A stretch of 64,000 nt of DNA from Bacteroidia bacterium 43-41 (lineage in GTDB: Bacteria > Bacteroidota > Bacteroidia > Bacteroidales > Dysgonomonadaceae). Location: contig MKTD01000039.1 of the NCBI GenBank assembly GCA_001898165.1, forward strand, positions 1 through 64,000. The letters are read 5' to 3'. The notes below the pieces were generated by a model. It did not search any database, was not told where the DNA came from, and was given only the letters and a program-made list of their open reading frames with translations. The translations under genes and the position numbers were made by a program. This document shows, in pieces, positions 50,615-59,715 of this stretch (position 1 is its first letter; every line of letters starts with the position of its first letter).

Positions 50615-51070
50615 TTTTAATATAGATTTGTTTGTAAGAACTTTTCCGCGGGCGAAAATAGTTCAAAACAGGCAGAAAACCTATTATTTTCTGAATTATT
50701 TTTTCCGATATCCTGAACCGCGGGAAATAACCTGCTTCGTAAAAGCTGTTCCACCCCTTGGATATGGTTGGCTTGAGGACTGAAATCTTCCCGGGCCATG
50801 GTTACATTGAACTCCATGGTAAACGGGAGATGACCCAATTACGCATTCTTACAAAGTCGCCCGCATTGCAAGTTGAGGAGTGTATACTTGAAATTTGTTG
50901 TATGAAGTATTGGCGAAAAAATATTCTTAAAAATTATACTTTTTACTGGAAAATTGTAACTTTGAACTTTCGAAATGATACTTTGATGATTTGAGAAAAA
51001 CTCAAAATCAACAATATTATAGAATTAGATATGTAATTTCCTGGCTTCTAACTATTGAATTCTAAATTAT
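50615..51070. other. 456-base intergenic region
   Basis: No convincing gene is seen. A 73-codon leftward frame at 50617-50838 has no recognised motif and overlaps an equally plain rightward frame. TAACTTTG at 50957-50964 is a possible -7 element for the acetyl-CoA synthetase gene, giving a leader of about 100 bases. The half nearer the DPP III gene is less AT-rich than the rest and may be a decayed coding stretch. Confidence 0.35.
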
Positions 51071-53116
51071 ATGATGACACTGCAACTGATAAACCCTAAG
51101 AGCATTGCCGTAATCGGCGCTTCGGAAAATATAGAAAAACCCGGAGGAAAGGTACTGTATAACGTGAAAAACGGAACGTTTGAAGGAAAACTCTATGCGG
51201 TGAACCCAAAGCACGAAAATATCCAGGGCGTGCAGACCTTTAAAAATGTGTCGGAATTACCGCAAACCGAACTGGCCATCCTTGCCATTCCTGCCAATCT
51301 GTGTGTGGCAGCTGTAAAAACCCTGCTCGAAGAGAAAAATACCAAAGCAATCATTGTCCTCTCTGCCGGATTTTCTGAAATGGGGCCTATAGGTAAAAAA
51401 ATGGAGAGGGAGATGGCGCTCCTGGCCGACAAACATAAAGCAACCCTTATCGGCCCCAACTGCATTGGAGTGATGAATCCGTTTCATCAGTCGGTTTTTG
51501 TCTCTCCCGTACCGAAAATGGAGTGGGGGGGCACAACGCTTATTTCCAGTTCAGGCGCAACCTGTGTTTTTATTCTGGAATCGGCATTGAGCAAAGGGCT
51601 TGCGTTCTCTTCCGTATTCTCGGTGGGAAACGCGGTCCAAACCTGTATCGAGGATGTATTGGAGTACCTGAACGAAACGTATGAGGATGGCAAATCACCC
51701 AAAATAATCCTGATGTACATCGAGAGCATCAAAAAACCACAGGTACTGCTGAAAAACGCACAGGAGCTTATTGCCAAGGGGTGTCGCCTGGCTGCAGTGA
51801 AATCGGGAATATCCGATGCCGGAGGTCGTGCTGCAGCTTCCCACACGGGCGCCATGCTGAATTCGGATATGGCGGTTGATGCGCTGTTCCGGAAAGCAGG
51901 TATTATCCGCTGCAACAGCCGTGGTGAGCTGACGGCTGTGGGAGCCGTGTTGCAACACCCTAAACTAAACGGCAAACGTATAGCGATTATTACACATGCC
52001 GGAGGCCCGGGCGTTATGCTTACCGATGTCCTTACTATCGGCGGGATGCAGGTACCCCGCTTGTCCGACGAGTTGATGAGCGATTTGCATAACGAACTGT
52101 TCGAAGGCGCTTCTACTGCCAACCCCATCGATATTCTGGCCACGGGAACATCCGAACAGCTGGAAAAATGCATTGCCTTTTGCGACAAATTAGAAGATAT
52201 CGACGGGATTGTGGTTATTTTTGGTAGCCCGGGATTGTTTTCCAATATCGATGCTTATCGGGTAATCCGTGAACAGCAGAACAGCTGTCTGAAACCTATT
52301 TATACTATCCTGCCTTCAATTCTCAACGCTAAGGAGGAGATGGATCAATTTGTGGACGAAGGCGGAGTATTCTTCGAAGATGAGTTTGTGTTGGGGAATG
52401 CGCTGTTGAGCGAAAGCCGGTATGTTGCACCCGTTGTGGAAAAAGAGGCGGGAAAATTGAAAAATGAAGCAGAAATAAAAGCTTTATTAAAAGGAAGAAA
52501 AGGATTGATACCTACCCATATAGGTTTTGAGGTATTGGACCTGATAGGTATAAGACGACCGAAAAATAAAATAGTTTCAACAGAGCCGGAAGCGATAAAG
52601 GCAGCACAGAAATTGGGCTTTCCGTTGGTGATGAAAGTGGTGGGACCTGCACACAAATCGGATGTGGGCGGTGTTGTGCTGGATGTTGTAACTGTGGATG
52701 CAGTGAAAGAGAATTTTAAACGGTTGATAGGGATAAAAAATGCCGCCGGGGTTGAACTTTGCCAGATGGAACGAGGCTTGGAGGTGCTTATCGGGGTGAA
52801 AAAGGAACCGGGTTTCGGTCATATCATTACGTGTGGCTTAGGTGGTATTTTTGTTGAAATCCTCAAAGACATTCAATATGCTTTGGCGCCTGTCACCCGG
52901 ACGGAAGCGTTAAGGATGATCCGTGCGTTGAAATCTTATAAAATGATTCAGGGCGTTAGGGGAAAGGAGGGCATAAGCGAAGAGGTCTTTGCCGATGTGA
53001 TATGCAAAGTATCCGACTTGCTGGTTGCTGTTCCCGAAATCGAAGAATTGGATTTGAATCCGCTTATGGGGCACGGGCACCATCTCTCAGCCGTGGATGT
53101 TGTTATTAAGATATAA
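51071..53116 (+). CDS. ADP-forming acetyl-CoA synthetase, fused alpha and beta
   Basis: This enzyme makes ATP from ADP by converting acetyl-CoA (or another acyl-CoA) to the acid, an energy-saving step in peptide-fermenting anaerobes. The 681-residue product has the CoA-binding Rossmann domain (about 5-130: IAVIGASENIEKPGGKVLYN), succinyl-CoA-ligase-like domains with the phosphorylated His in AAASHTGAMLNSD, and a C-terminal ATP-grasp domain (about 465-680: FPLVMKVVGPAHKSDVGGVVLDV). Alpha and beta parts are joined, as in Entamoeba and many bacteria. The next gene begins 14 bases later. Confidence 0.93.
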   Translation: MMTLQLINPKSIAVIGASENIEKPGGKVLYNVKNGTFEGKLYAVNPKHENIQGVQTFKNVSELPQTELAILAIPANLCVAAVKTLLEEKNTKAIIVLSAGFSEMGPIGKKMEREMALLADKHKATLIGPNCIGVMNPFHQSVFVSPVPKMEWGGTTLISSSGATCVFILESALSKGLAFSSVFSVGNAVQTCIEDVLEYLNETYEDGKSPKIILMYIESIKKPQVLLKNAQELIAKGCRLAAVKSGISDAGGRAAASHTGAMLNSDMAVDALFRKAGIIRCNSRGELTAVGAVLQHPKLNGKRIAIITHAGGPGVMLTDVLTIGGMQVPRLSDELMSDLHNELFEGASTANPIDILATGTSEQLEKCIAFCDKLEDIDGIVVIFGSPGLFSNIDAYRVIREQQNSCLKPIYTILPSILNAKEEMDQFVDEGGVFFEDEFVLGNALLSESRYVAPVVEKEAGKLKNEAEIKALLKGRKGLIPTHIGFEVLDLIGIRRPKNKIVSTEPEAIKAAQKLGFPLVMKVVGPAHKSDVGGVVLDVVTVDAVKENFKRLIGIKNAAGVELCQMERGLEVLIGVKKEPGFGHIITCGLGGIFVEILKDIQYALAPVTRTEALRMIRALKSYKMIQGVRGKEGISEEVFADVICKVSDLLVAVPEIEELDLNPLMGHGHHLSAVDVVIKI

Positions 53117-53130
53117 GCCTACCCGAAAAA

Positions 53131-54258
53131 ATGAAGGCAACACTTATTATTATATTGTTTATGGTTGCTTTTCCTTTATCTGCACAGGAACCTGCCGATA
53201 GTGCCCGTACTGTTCTTTCTTTCAACGGACAAATAACCGGGTGGGAAGTAACGAAGTTTCCGGAGCCGGTAAGTTGGCAGACGGGCGGACGATTTCTGCC
53301 TACATTGCTTGGCGAATACAGTTGGGGGGAGAATTCAAAACTCAGTTTTGAAGCATCGGCACACATCAACGGGAGTTTGAATTTTTCGGATTGGAATTAC
53401 GTTGACGGATACGGCGAAATAAAACCTTACCGGGTTTGGTTGCGGTATTCGGGTAGAAACTGGGAACTGCGTGGCGGTTTGCAAAAAATCAATTTCGGCG
53501 TAGCCCGGATGTTTCGTCCGCTGATGTGGTTCGACAGTATGGATGTGCGCGACCCGTTGCAGTTGACGGATGGTGTATATGGCATTTTGGGCAAGTATTT
53601 TTTCGAAAATAATGCTTCCGTCTGGCTTTGGTCGCTGCTTGGGAGCAAACAACCAAAAGGTTGGGAATTGATCGGTAGTGCCCGCCGTCGTTCCGAAATC
53701 GGCGGAAGGGTTGAATTCCCTGTTTTTTCCGGAGAAATGGGAGTGAGCACGCATCATCGGAAAGCAGATGTCCACCTGAACGAAAACCGCATCGGGTTTG
53801 ACGGGCGATGGGATGCGGGCGTCGGGCTGTGGTTCGAAACAAGTTTTACCAGGATGCAGAAGAACAGTTACGGTATCGCAGTCCATCAGGATGCCGTAAC
53901 CCTGGGGATGGATTATACTTTTGCGGTTGGAAACGGAGTCGGGATGACGTTGGAGTATTTTCGTTACCATGCCGGCGACAAGTTTATGCGAAACGGAACG
54001 AACCTGAACCTGATTGGGGGAATGTTTACATATCCGGTATCGGTGCTGGATAACCTGACAGCGATGTTTTTCTATGCCGGTAACCATTCGGATATGTGGT
54101 TCAATTACATCAACTGGGCGCGGACGTACGATAACTGGAGTTTTTATCTGATGGGTTACTGGAATCCTGAAATCAGTTTGCTGCTGGGCGGGCAGAACGA
54201 AAGCAAAAACCTGTTTATGGGAAAGGGCTTTCAATTGATGGCGAGTTATAATTTCTAA
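53131..54258 (+). CDS. Outer-membrane beta-barrel protein
   Basis: The 375-residue product has a signal peptide (to about residue 19, FPLSAQ) and alternating aromatic-rich beta strands throughout (YRVWLRYSGRNWELRGGLQKINFG, WNPEISLLLGGQNESKNLF), ending in Phe. This fits an outer-membrane barrel folded by BamA. It has no close named family that I recognise. It is followed after 6-21 bases by an ABC ATPase, two permeases and a LolA-like protein, so it may be the outer-membrane component of that export system. Confidence 0.75.
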   Translation: MKATLIIILFMVAFPLSAQEPADSARTVLSFNGQITGWEVTKFPEPVSWQTGGRFLPTLLGEYSWGENSKLSFEASAHINGSLNFSDWNYVDGYGEIKPYRVWLRYSGRNWELRGGLQKINFGVARMFRPLMWFDSMDVRDPLQLTDGVYGILGKYFFENNASVWLWSLLGSKQPKGWELIGSARRRSEIGGRVEFPVFSGEMGVSTHHRKADVHLNENRIGFDGRWDAGVGLWFETSFTRMQKNSYGIAVHQDAVTLGMDYTFAVGNGVGMTLEYFRYHAGDKFMRNGTNLNLIGGMFTYPVSVLDNLTAMFFYAGNHSDMWFNYINWARTYDNWSFYLMGYWNPEISLLLGGQNESKNLFMGKGFQLMASYNF

Positions 54259-54279
54259 AAACAGATGTTGACAAAGATA

Positions 54280-54993
54280 ATGGCACAAAATTCAATCGTA
54301 GAGGTTAAAGGCTTGGTGAAAAGATTTCCAATGGGATCTTCAGGATTCTTCACAGCGCTGAAAGGGATCGATCTAACCGTATCGGAAGGCGAGTTCATGG
54401 GCCTGGTCGGCCCGAGCGGTTCGGGAAAAACAACGTTTTTAAATATTATCGGAACGCTCGATAAACCGTCGGAAGGCCGGGTGGATGTGCTGGAGAAAGA
54501 TGTCGGGAGCCTTACTTCCAAGCAAGCCGCACAACTACGGAAAGAAGAGATGGGTTTTATCTTTCAAAGTTTTAATTTGCTGCCGGTTTATACGGTTTTT
54601 GAGAATGTGGAATTTCCGCTGTTGCTGCTTAACAAATCAGCCGGCGAGCGCAAGAAACGGGTGATGGAGACGCTGGAATGGTTAGGATTGACATCGAAAG
54701 TAGATTCGCGGCCGGCGCAACTGTCGGGAGGCGAGTGTCAGCGGGTGGCCATTGCGCGGGCTATGGTAAAACGCCCGAAACTGGTGTTGGCCGACGAGCC
54801 GACAGCCAACCTGGACGCTGAAAATTCGCACAACATTCTGAGAACCATGCTGAAGTTGAACGAAGGACTAAAAACCTGTTTCATCTTTGCCACGCACGAT
54901 GAAAAAGTAATCAGCTACCTGCAACGGATTGTTCATCTGGAAGACGGCAGAATAGCGAAAGACATGAAGGTCCGGAGCTCCGGCACACTTTAA
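54280..54993 (+). CDS. LolD/MacB-type ABC transporter ATPase
   Basis: The 237-residue ATPase has Walker A GPSGSGKTT, the Q-loop IFQSFNLLPVYTVFENVEFPLLL, signature LSGGECQRVAIARAM, Walker B LVLADEPTANLD and switch ATHD. It belongs to the LolD/MacB class that powers FtsX-type permeases in lipoprotein release or mechanotransmission rather than solute import. The ATG at 54280 matches the usual short N-terminus; one at 54265 is possible. Its two permease partners follow directly. Confidence 0.93.
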   Translation: MAQNSIVEVKGLVKRFPMGSSGFFTALKGIDLTVSEGEFMGLVGPSGSGKTTFLNIIGTLDKPSEGRVDVLEKDVGSLTSKQAAQLRKEEMGFIFQSFNLLPVYTVFENVEFPLLLLNKSAGERKKRVMETLEWLGLTSKVDSRPAQLSGGECQRVAIARAMVKRPKLVLADEPTANLDAENSHNILRTMLKLNEGLKTCFIFATHDEKVISYLQRIVHLEDGRIAKDMKVRSSGTL

Positions 54994-55012
54994 GTAACAG
55001 AAAGTACGCACG

Positions 55013-56188
55013 ATGATGAAATTACTCAAACTTGTTTTTCGAAACCTTATCGGCAACGGGCTGAAAACGTGGCTGAACGTGTTTGTGTTGTCGATCGCGT
55101 TTGTGTTGATTATTTTTATGCAGGCGCTTTTGCAGGGTTGGGACAGGCAGGCCATGGCCGATACCGTAAAGTGGGAGATTGCCGGAGGGCAGTATTGGAA
55201 CGCAAAATATGACCCGTTTGACCCCTTTACGCTGGATAGTGCCGTGTCGGAGCTCCCCAAACAGTTTGCCCGTCAATACGAAACCGGACAGATTGAACCT
55301 GTTTTGATTGTTTCCGGTACTATTTACCCGTCGGGCCGGAGCATGCCGGTATTGATGAAGGGCATCCGCCCCGGACAAAAATTGCTGGAACTTCCTACGA
55401 CCCTGTTGATGAATCCAACCGACAGTACCGACATTCCGGCGATCATCGGATCGAATATGGCGCACCAGGCGGGATTGACGGAAAACGATATAGTAACGCT
55501 GCGGTGGCGCGATGCAAACGGTACTTTCGAAGCACAGGATATCCGCATTGCAGGAGTATTTAAGACGTTTGTCCCTACGGTAGATGGCGGACAGATCTGG
55601 CTCCCGCTCGATCTGTTGCAGAAAATGACGTTGAACCCCGATAAAGCGACCCTGCTCATTAAATCGAAAGAGGTGAACGAAGCGCCCGTCGCCGGTTGGG
55701 ACTTCAAGGATGTGAAGGAGCTTACCAAAACATTGAGGGAAACCTTGCGCTCAAAAGCTGTTGGACAAAGCATCTTTTACGTTATTTTTCTGTTGCTGGC
55801 TTTGCTGGCGATCTTCGATACGCAAACGCTATCCATTTTCTACCGTCAGCGCGAAATTGGAACGTTTGTGGCACTTGGAATGACTAAAAAAGAGGTGGTG
55901 AGGTTGTTCACGCTCGAAGGGACAATGAACGCCATCCTTGCCATCGTTCTCGGCGCCGTTTATGGCATTCCCCTCTTTATCTATTTTGCCGTAAACGGTA
56001 TCCCGATGCCGTCAGGCACAAGCGATTTCGGAGTTGCCATTTCCGATAAGATTTATCCGGCATTTCCGCCGAAACTCATTGTCGGCACCATCTTGTTCAT
56101 TATTTTAGTCACGGCATGGGTAAGCTATCTCCCCGCACGGAAAATTGTGAAGATGAATCCGGCCGATGCCATCAGGGGAAAAATTTAA
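55013..56188 (+). CDS. FtsX/LolCE-type ABC permease 1
   Basis: The 391-residue protein has the four-helix FtsX/MacB layout. An N-terminal helix (LNVFVLSIAFVLIIFMQALLQG) is followed by a large periplasmic domain (about 45-250) and three C-terminal helices with the coupling-type motif QREIGTFVALGMTKKEVVRLFTLEG. LolC/E proteins extract lipoproteins, and related permeases transmit force to envelope hydrolases. It sits 19 bases after the ATPase and 4 bases before the second permease. Confidence 0.9.
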   Translation: MMKLLKLVFRNLIGNGLKTWLNVFVLSIAFVLIIFMQALLQGWDRQAMADTVKWEIAGGQYWNAKYDPFDPFTLDSAVSELPKQFARQYETGQIEPVLIVSGTIYPSGRSMPVLMKGIRPGQKLLELPTTLLMNPTDSTDIPAIIGSNMAHQAGLTENDIVTLRWRDANGTFEAQDIRIAGVFKTFVPTVDGGQIWLPLDLLQKMTLNPDKATLLIKSKEVNEAPVAGWDFKDVKELTKTLRETLRSKAVGQSIFYVIFLLLALLAIFDTQTLSIFYRQREIGTFVALGMTKKEVVRLFTLEGTMNAILAIVLGAVYGIPLFIYFAVNGIPMPSGTSDFGVAISDKIYPAFPPKLIVGTILFIILVTAWVSYLPARKIVKMNPADAIRGKI

Positions 56189-56192
56189 AGAT

Positions 56193-57464
56193 ATGTTGAA
56201 GTTTTTATTAAAGGGATTGATGCGGGACCGCAGCCGGAGCCTTTTACCGGTTATCGTTGTAACATTAGGCGTGATGATTACCGTGTTTATGCACGCCTAT
56301 TTGAGCGGTGTGCTCGGTGAGAGCCTGGAAAAAACGGCTGACTTCAGCGAAGGGCATGTCAAGGTAGAGACAAAAGCATATGCCGATAACCTGTCGCAAC
56401 TACCGAACGATCTGGCACTTGTTGGCGTTGATACACTGGTAAAAAGCCTTGAAAGGCTATATCCCGAATACAACTGGGTGCGGCGGATTGATTTCGGCGG
56501 GTTGCTGGATGTGCCCGACAGCGCAGGAAACACGAAAATGCAGGGTGCTGTGATGGGAAAAGGTCTTGACCTGTTGCAATCGGATGACGAAGCAACCCGG
56601 ATGGGACTCAAAAAACTGCTTGTGAAAGGGCGGTTCCCTTCCAAAGCCGGAGAGGTGCTGGTCAGCGATGAACTTCTCGAGAAGTTGCATCTCAGGCCGG
56701 GCGACCGGGTTACGCTGATCTCTTCTACCATGTTCGGCGAAATGGCCATCTACAATTTCACGGTGGCCGGTTCGTTGCATTTTGGGATAAACCTGCTCGA
56801 CCGGGGCATGATGATTGTCGATATACACGATGTGCAAATGGCTCTGAATATGGAAGATGCGTCGGGAGCCGTGCTTGGATTTTTCAAAAACAATTTGTAC
56901 AACGATAAACATGCGGTTGCAACAAAGACAGATTTCAATAAACGTTACAAAAACGACGGAGATAAATTTGCGCCCGTCATGTCCTCTCTCTCGGAAAACG
57001 GACTGATGGGCTTTTCTTACACTTTTGTCAAAAATATAGCGGGATTCATTATTCTGATATTTATATTTGCCATGTCAATCGTACTTTGGAATGCCGGCTT
57101 GATAAGCGGATTAAGGCGGTACGGCGAATTCGGGTTGCGCATGGCCATTGGTGAGGAGAAATCGGAAATTTACAGGTCGCTTATCGGGGAAGCCGCGTTG
57201 ATAGGTATTATCGGAACAATTACCGGGACCATTTTGGGCTTATCTGTTTCGTGGCTTATGCAGGAATACGGCATCAACATGGAGAGCATAATGAAAAGCT
57301 CATCGCTGATGATTTCCGACACGCTGCGGGCGCAGATCACTCCCACCACCTGGTTTATCGGATTAGTTCCGGGAATTATTTCGACGGTTATCGGGGCTGC
57401 ACTGTCGGGAATAGGTATTTATAAACGTCAGACAGCAAATCTGTTTAAAGAGTTACAGAATTAA
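56193..57464 (+). CDS. FtsX/LolCE-type ABC permease 2
   Basis: The 423-residue protein has the same FtsX layout as its neighbour. The N-terminal helix is LLPVIVVTLGVMITVFMHAYLSG, and a periplasmic domain contains LLVKGRFPSKAGEVLVSDELLEKLHLRPGDRVTL. Three C-terminal helices follow, with RRYGEFGLRMAIGEEKSEIYRSLIGEA. Two different permeases with one ATPase resemble the LolCDE heterodimer. The ATG at 56193 is chosen; the frame is open to 56166 inside the previous gene. Confidence 0.9.
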   Translation: MLKFLLKGLMRDRSRSLLPVIVVTLGVMITVFMHAYLSGVLGESLEKTADFSEGHVKVETKAYADNLSQLPNDLALVGVDTLVKSLERLYPEYNWVRRIDFGGLLDVPDSAGNTKMQGAVMGKGLDLLQSDDEATRMGLKKLLVKGRFPSKAGEVLVSDELLEKLHLRPGDRVTLISSTMFGEMAIYNFTVAGSLHFGINLLDRGMMIVDIHDVQMALNMEDASGAVLGFFKNNLYNDKHAVATKTDFNKRYKNDGDKFAPVMSSLSENGLMGFSYTFVKNIAGFIILIFIFAMSIVLWNAGLISGLRRYGEFGLRMAIGEEKSEIYRSLIGEAALIGIIGTITGTILGLSVSWLMQEYGINMESIMKSSSLMISDTLRAQITPTTWFIGLVPGIISTVIGAALSGIGIYKRQTANLFKELQN

Positions 57465-57522
57465 CCGGGACACCGCCCGGAACGGCAAAGCAGCTTACCG
57501 CTTCACAAAAAACAACAAGAAA

Positions 57523-58269
57523 ATGAAAAAAACGATATTTTTACTCTCCTTATTTTTCTGCAGCACTGCCCTTGCCCTGCAAGCGCAGGACTACCCTTCG
57601 GGGAATTCCCTGCTGGACAAGATAGATGCCAACATGTCGTCCAAGACGGTGATCATGACGGCATCCATGCAGGTGAACAGTGCCCGTGCAACACGGACCA
57701 TCACATTGAAGATGTGGGGCGAAGGCGATAAGAGAACCTTTACCGAATACCTCTCGCCGGCACGCGAGAAAGGAACGAAAATGCTGAAGCTCGATAATCA
57801 ACTTTGGATGTATTCGCCATCCACAGACCGCATCATCCAGATCTCCGGACACATGCTGCGCCAATCGGTCATGGGAAGCGATTTGTCGTATGAAGATATG
57901 ATGAACGATACACCAATGCAGGAGCAATACAACGCTGTGGTTACCGGCGAGGAAACAATAGACGGCAGGAAATGCTGGGTAGTTGAAATGACAGCCAAAG
58001 TGAGCGACATCAATTATTATTCCCAGAGATTGTGGGTGGACCAGCAACGGCTTATTCCGCTCAAGATGCAGCAGTTTGCCAAAAGCGGCAAACAACTGAA
58101 AGAGACAACGCTGCTCGATATAAAGCAGGTACAGGGACGTTGGTACCCCATGAAAATGGTTTATAAAGATATGCTGAAGGAGGGCAAGGGAACGGAGTTC
58201 ACCATAAGTGAAATCTCCTTTAATCAAAATATCCCGGCGAATATTTTCAATAAATCTAATTTAAAGTAG
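57523..58269 (+). CDS. LolA-like outer-membrane lipoprotein-sorting protein
   Basis: The 248-residue exported protein (signal peptide to about 21, ALALQAQ) matches the LolA-like outer-membrane lipoprotein-sorting family (PF17131). It has an open beta-barrel cup with ITLKMWGEGDKRTFTEYLSPAREKGTKMLKLDNQLWMY, the loop MGSDLSYEDMM and VDQQRLIPLKMQQFAKSGKQLKETTLLDI. It probably carries a lipid or lipoprotein handed over by the FtsX permeases. It is 58 bases after permease 2 and closes the cluster. Confidence 0.9.
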   Translation: MKKTIFLLSLFFCSTALALQAQDYPSGNSLLDKIDANMSSKTVIMTASMQVNSARATRTITLKMWGEGDKRTFTEYLSPAREKGTKMLKLDNQLWMYSPSTDRIIQISGHMLRQSVMGSDLSYEDMMNDTPMQEQYNAVVTGEETIDGRKCWVVEMTAKVSDINYYSQRLWVDQQRLIPLKMQQFAKSGKQLKETTLLDIKQVQGRWYPMKMVYKDMLKEGKGTEFTISEISFNQNIPANIFNKSNLK

Positions 58270-58273
58270 AATA

Positions 58274-59107
58274 TCAATAACACAAAGCTGCCGCTCCCAA
58301 TATTCCCGGATGGTTGAGTTCCGATTTTACTATTTTCAGATTTTTGATGGAGTTGGGGTAAGGGAAGTCAATCAGATGCCCATACATGGATTCTTTGAAT
58401 AAAGAGAGCGAATTGGCGATAGCACCCCCGAAAATAATGGCTTGCGGATCAATGGTAAGGACGATCATTTTCACCAGCACGGCAATATGTTTTCCGTATT
58501 CGTGCATGATCTCCAGCGCTTTTTTATCGTTCTGTTCTGCTTTTCTGGCAACTTCGTATCCCGTAGTATTGTAGTTGTTTATAAAGAAAAAACTCCCGCA
58601 GTATTGTTCGAGGATACCATCCAGGTAGGGTATCTCGCCAAATTCTCCCGATCCGCAGTTGGCATCGCTCAACAGGTTCCCTTTCTGGATTATTCCGCCG
58701 CCAACACCGGTTCCAAGCGTGATCCCGACAAAATTTTCAAAATTCCGGCCAAGCCCGTAAATACGTTCGCCTTTGGCAAAACAATTGGCATCGTTATCGA
58801 TATGGACCGGTACGTGGAACTCTTCTTCCAACATCCGTTTCAGATGTACTTCATCCCAATCCTTGATGTTTTGAACGTGGTAAACGATACCTTTCGCACG
58901 ATCTACCACGCTGGGAACGCCAATCCCTATGGCGCGCGTTTCATCGGTTTTTAATTTGCGGATAATATCTTTCAACACAGCGAAGGTGGTTTCGCCGCCT
59001 TCCGCTGCCCGTGTATCGGCTACTTCTTCTTCCACCATGTTCTGTCCTTCAATTAAACCGCCCTTTATGGTGGTTCCTCCCAAATCTATTCCGATGATAT
59101 GTTTCAT
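58274..59107 (-). CDS. ROK family sugar kinase
   Basis: The 277-residue product is an actin-fold kinase of the ROK family, probably a glucokinase. It has the ATP loop IGIDLGGTTIKGGLIEG, the catalytic-base segment HIDNDANCFAKGERIYG and FVGITLGTGVGGGII. The usual ROK zinc motif CxCGxxGCxE is not present: the region reads GSGEFGEIPYLDGILEQYCGS, so the metal-binding cysteines are mostly lost. Family labels cannot separate glucose from other hexoses. It is encoded leftward and converges on the LolA-like gene with stops 4 bases apart. Confidence 0.88.
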   Translation of the reverse strand: MKHIIGIDLGGTTIKGGLIEGQNMVEEEVADTRAAEGGETTFAVLKDIIRKLKTDETRAIGIGVPSVVDRAKGIVYHVQNIKDWDEVHLKRMLEEEFHVPVHIDNDANCFAKGERIYGLGRNFENFVGITLGTGVGGGIIQKGNLLSDANCGSGEFGEIPYLDGILEQYCGSFFFINNYNTTGYEVARKAEQNDKKALEIMHEYGKHIAVLVKMIVLTIDPQAIIFGGAIANSLSLFKESMYGHLIDFPYPNSIKNLKIVKSELNHPGILGAAALCY

Positions 59108-59194
59108 TGTGCTGTTTCTAGTTTCAAATAACTCAGATTTACAAAACTAAGCAAAATTAGTGAGTTGCACTAACGTATTTGAAAATAATTGCCT

Positions 59195-59398
59195 CAACTT
59201 TCGCATCTATTAATTACTTATATAAACAGCTAAATATAAGACATGTAAATGTTTTGTCGGGAAACCCGTCCGATGAAATAGGCGTAATCTGATAAGCTGT
59301 TTGAGCGAAGCGAGTTAATTATCAGATAGCCTATGAATCGAGAACGGGTCGCAAAACGTTGTTAGTCGCAAGATTTAGCTGTAATATTTACGAAACTT
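59195..59398. repeat. Palindromic element family, long copy C
   Basis: Left terminus CAACTTTCGCA and right terminus TACGAAACTT match those of copies A and B imperfectly. Stems are ACAGCTAAAT/ATTTAGCTGT (59226-59235 with 59373-59382), AATGTTTTG/CAAAACGTT (59248-59256 with 59352-59360), ACCCGT/ACGGGT (59264-59269 with 59344-59349), ATAGGC/GCCTAT (59278-59283 with 59329-59334) and TCTGATAA/TTATCAGA (59288-59295 with 59319-59326). The apical loop TGTTTGAGCGAAGCGAGT differs from copy B at one base. The stem sequences differ from copy B but keep pairing. Confidence 0.78.
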
Positions 59399-59399
59399 A

Positions 59400-59602
59400 G
59401 AAACTGTTTTGAATTTTTTTATGCACTGTTTTATAGAAACTGTTTAAATTTCTTCGTCATTTTTTGATGGATTTGGATTTTCGTTTCGCATCGTATAGCG
59501 GGCTATACGGAAGAAAGGAAAGTTCAAAGACGCGAAAAAGGGCACAAAACAGCATAAAAGAGAGAAGTAAAAAAAATAATTCGTAAAATTCAAAACAGTT
59601 TC
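59400..59602. repeat. 203-bp palindromic MITE-like element D
   Basis: Perfect 18-bp terminal inverted repeats GAAACTGTTTTGAATTTT (59400-59417) and their complement (59585-59602) enclose an imperfectly self-complementary interior. At its centre is CGTATAGC-GG-GCTATACG (59492-59509). TTA stands on both sides, a possible 3-bp target duplication. It has no coding capacity and abuts copy C of the other family. Together they fill most of the 608-base gap before the dehydrogenase operon. Confidence 0.78.
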
Positions 59603-59715
59603 TTAAATTAATTTGCTCTTGATGCAAACCTTAAAGTAAGTTATTCGTTATACTCTTTAGATTTACATTTTAAAATCATTCTAAATAAAATTTACTATCA
59701 AAAAACTACAGCTAA

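Noticed and set aside
50617-50838. A 73-codon leftward frame upstream of the DPP III gene
   Set aside because: It has no motif, signal peptide or clear start context, and the opposite strand is open over much of the same stretch.
53335-54288. A 317-codon open frame on the minus strand
   Set aside because: It is antisense to the outer-membrane barrel gene, whose signal peptide and C-terminal Phe are convincing.
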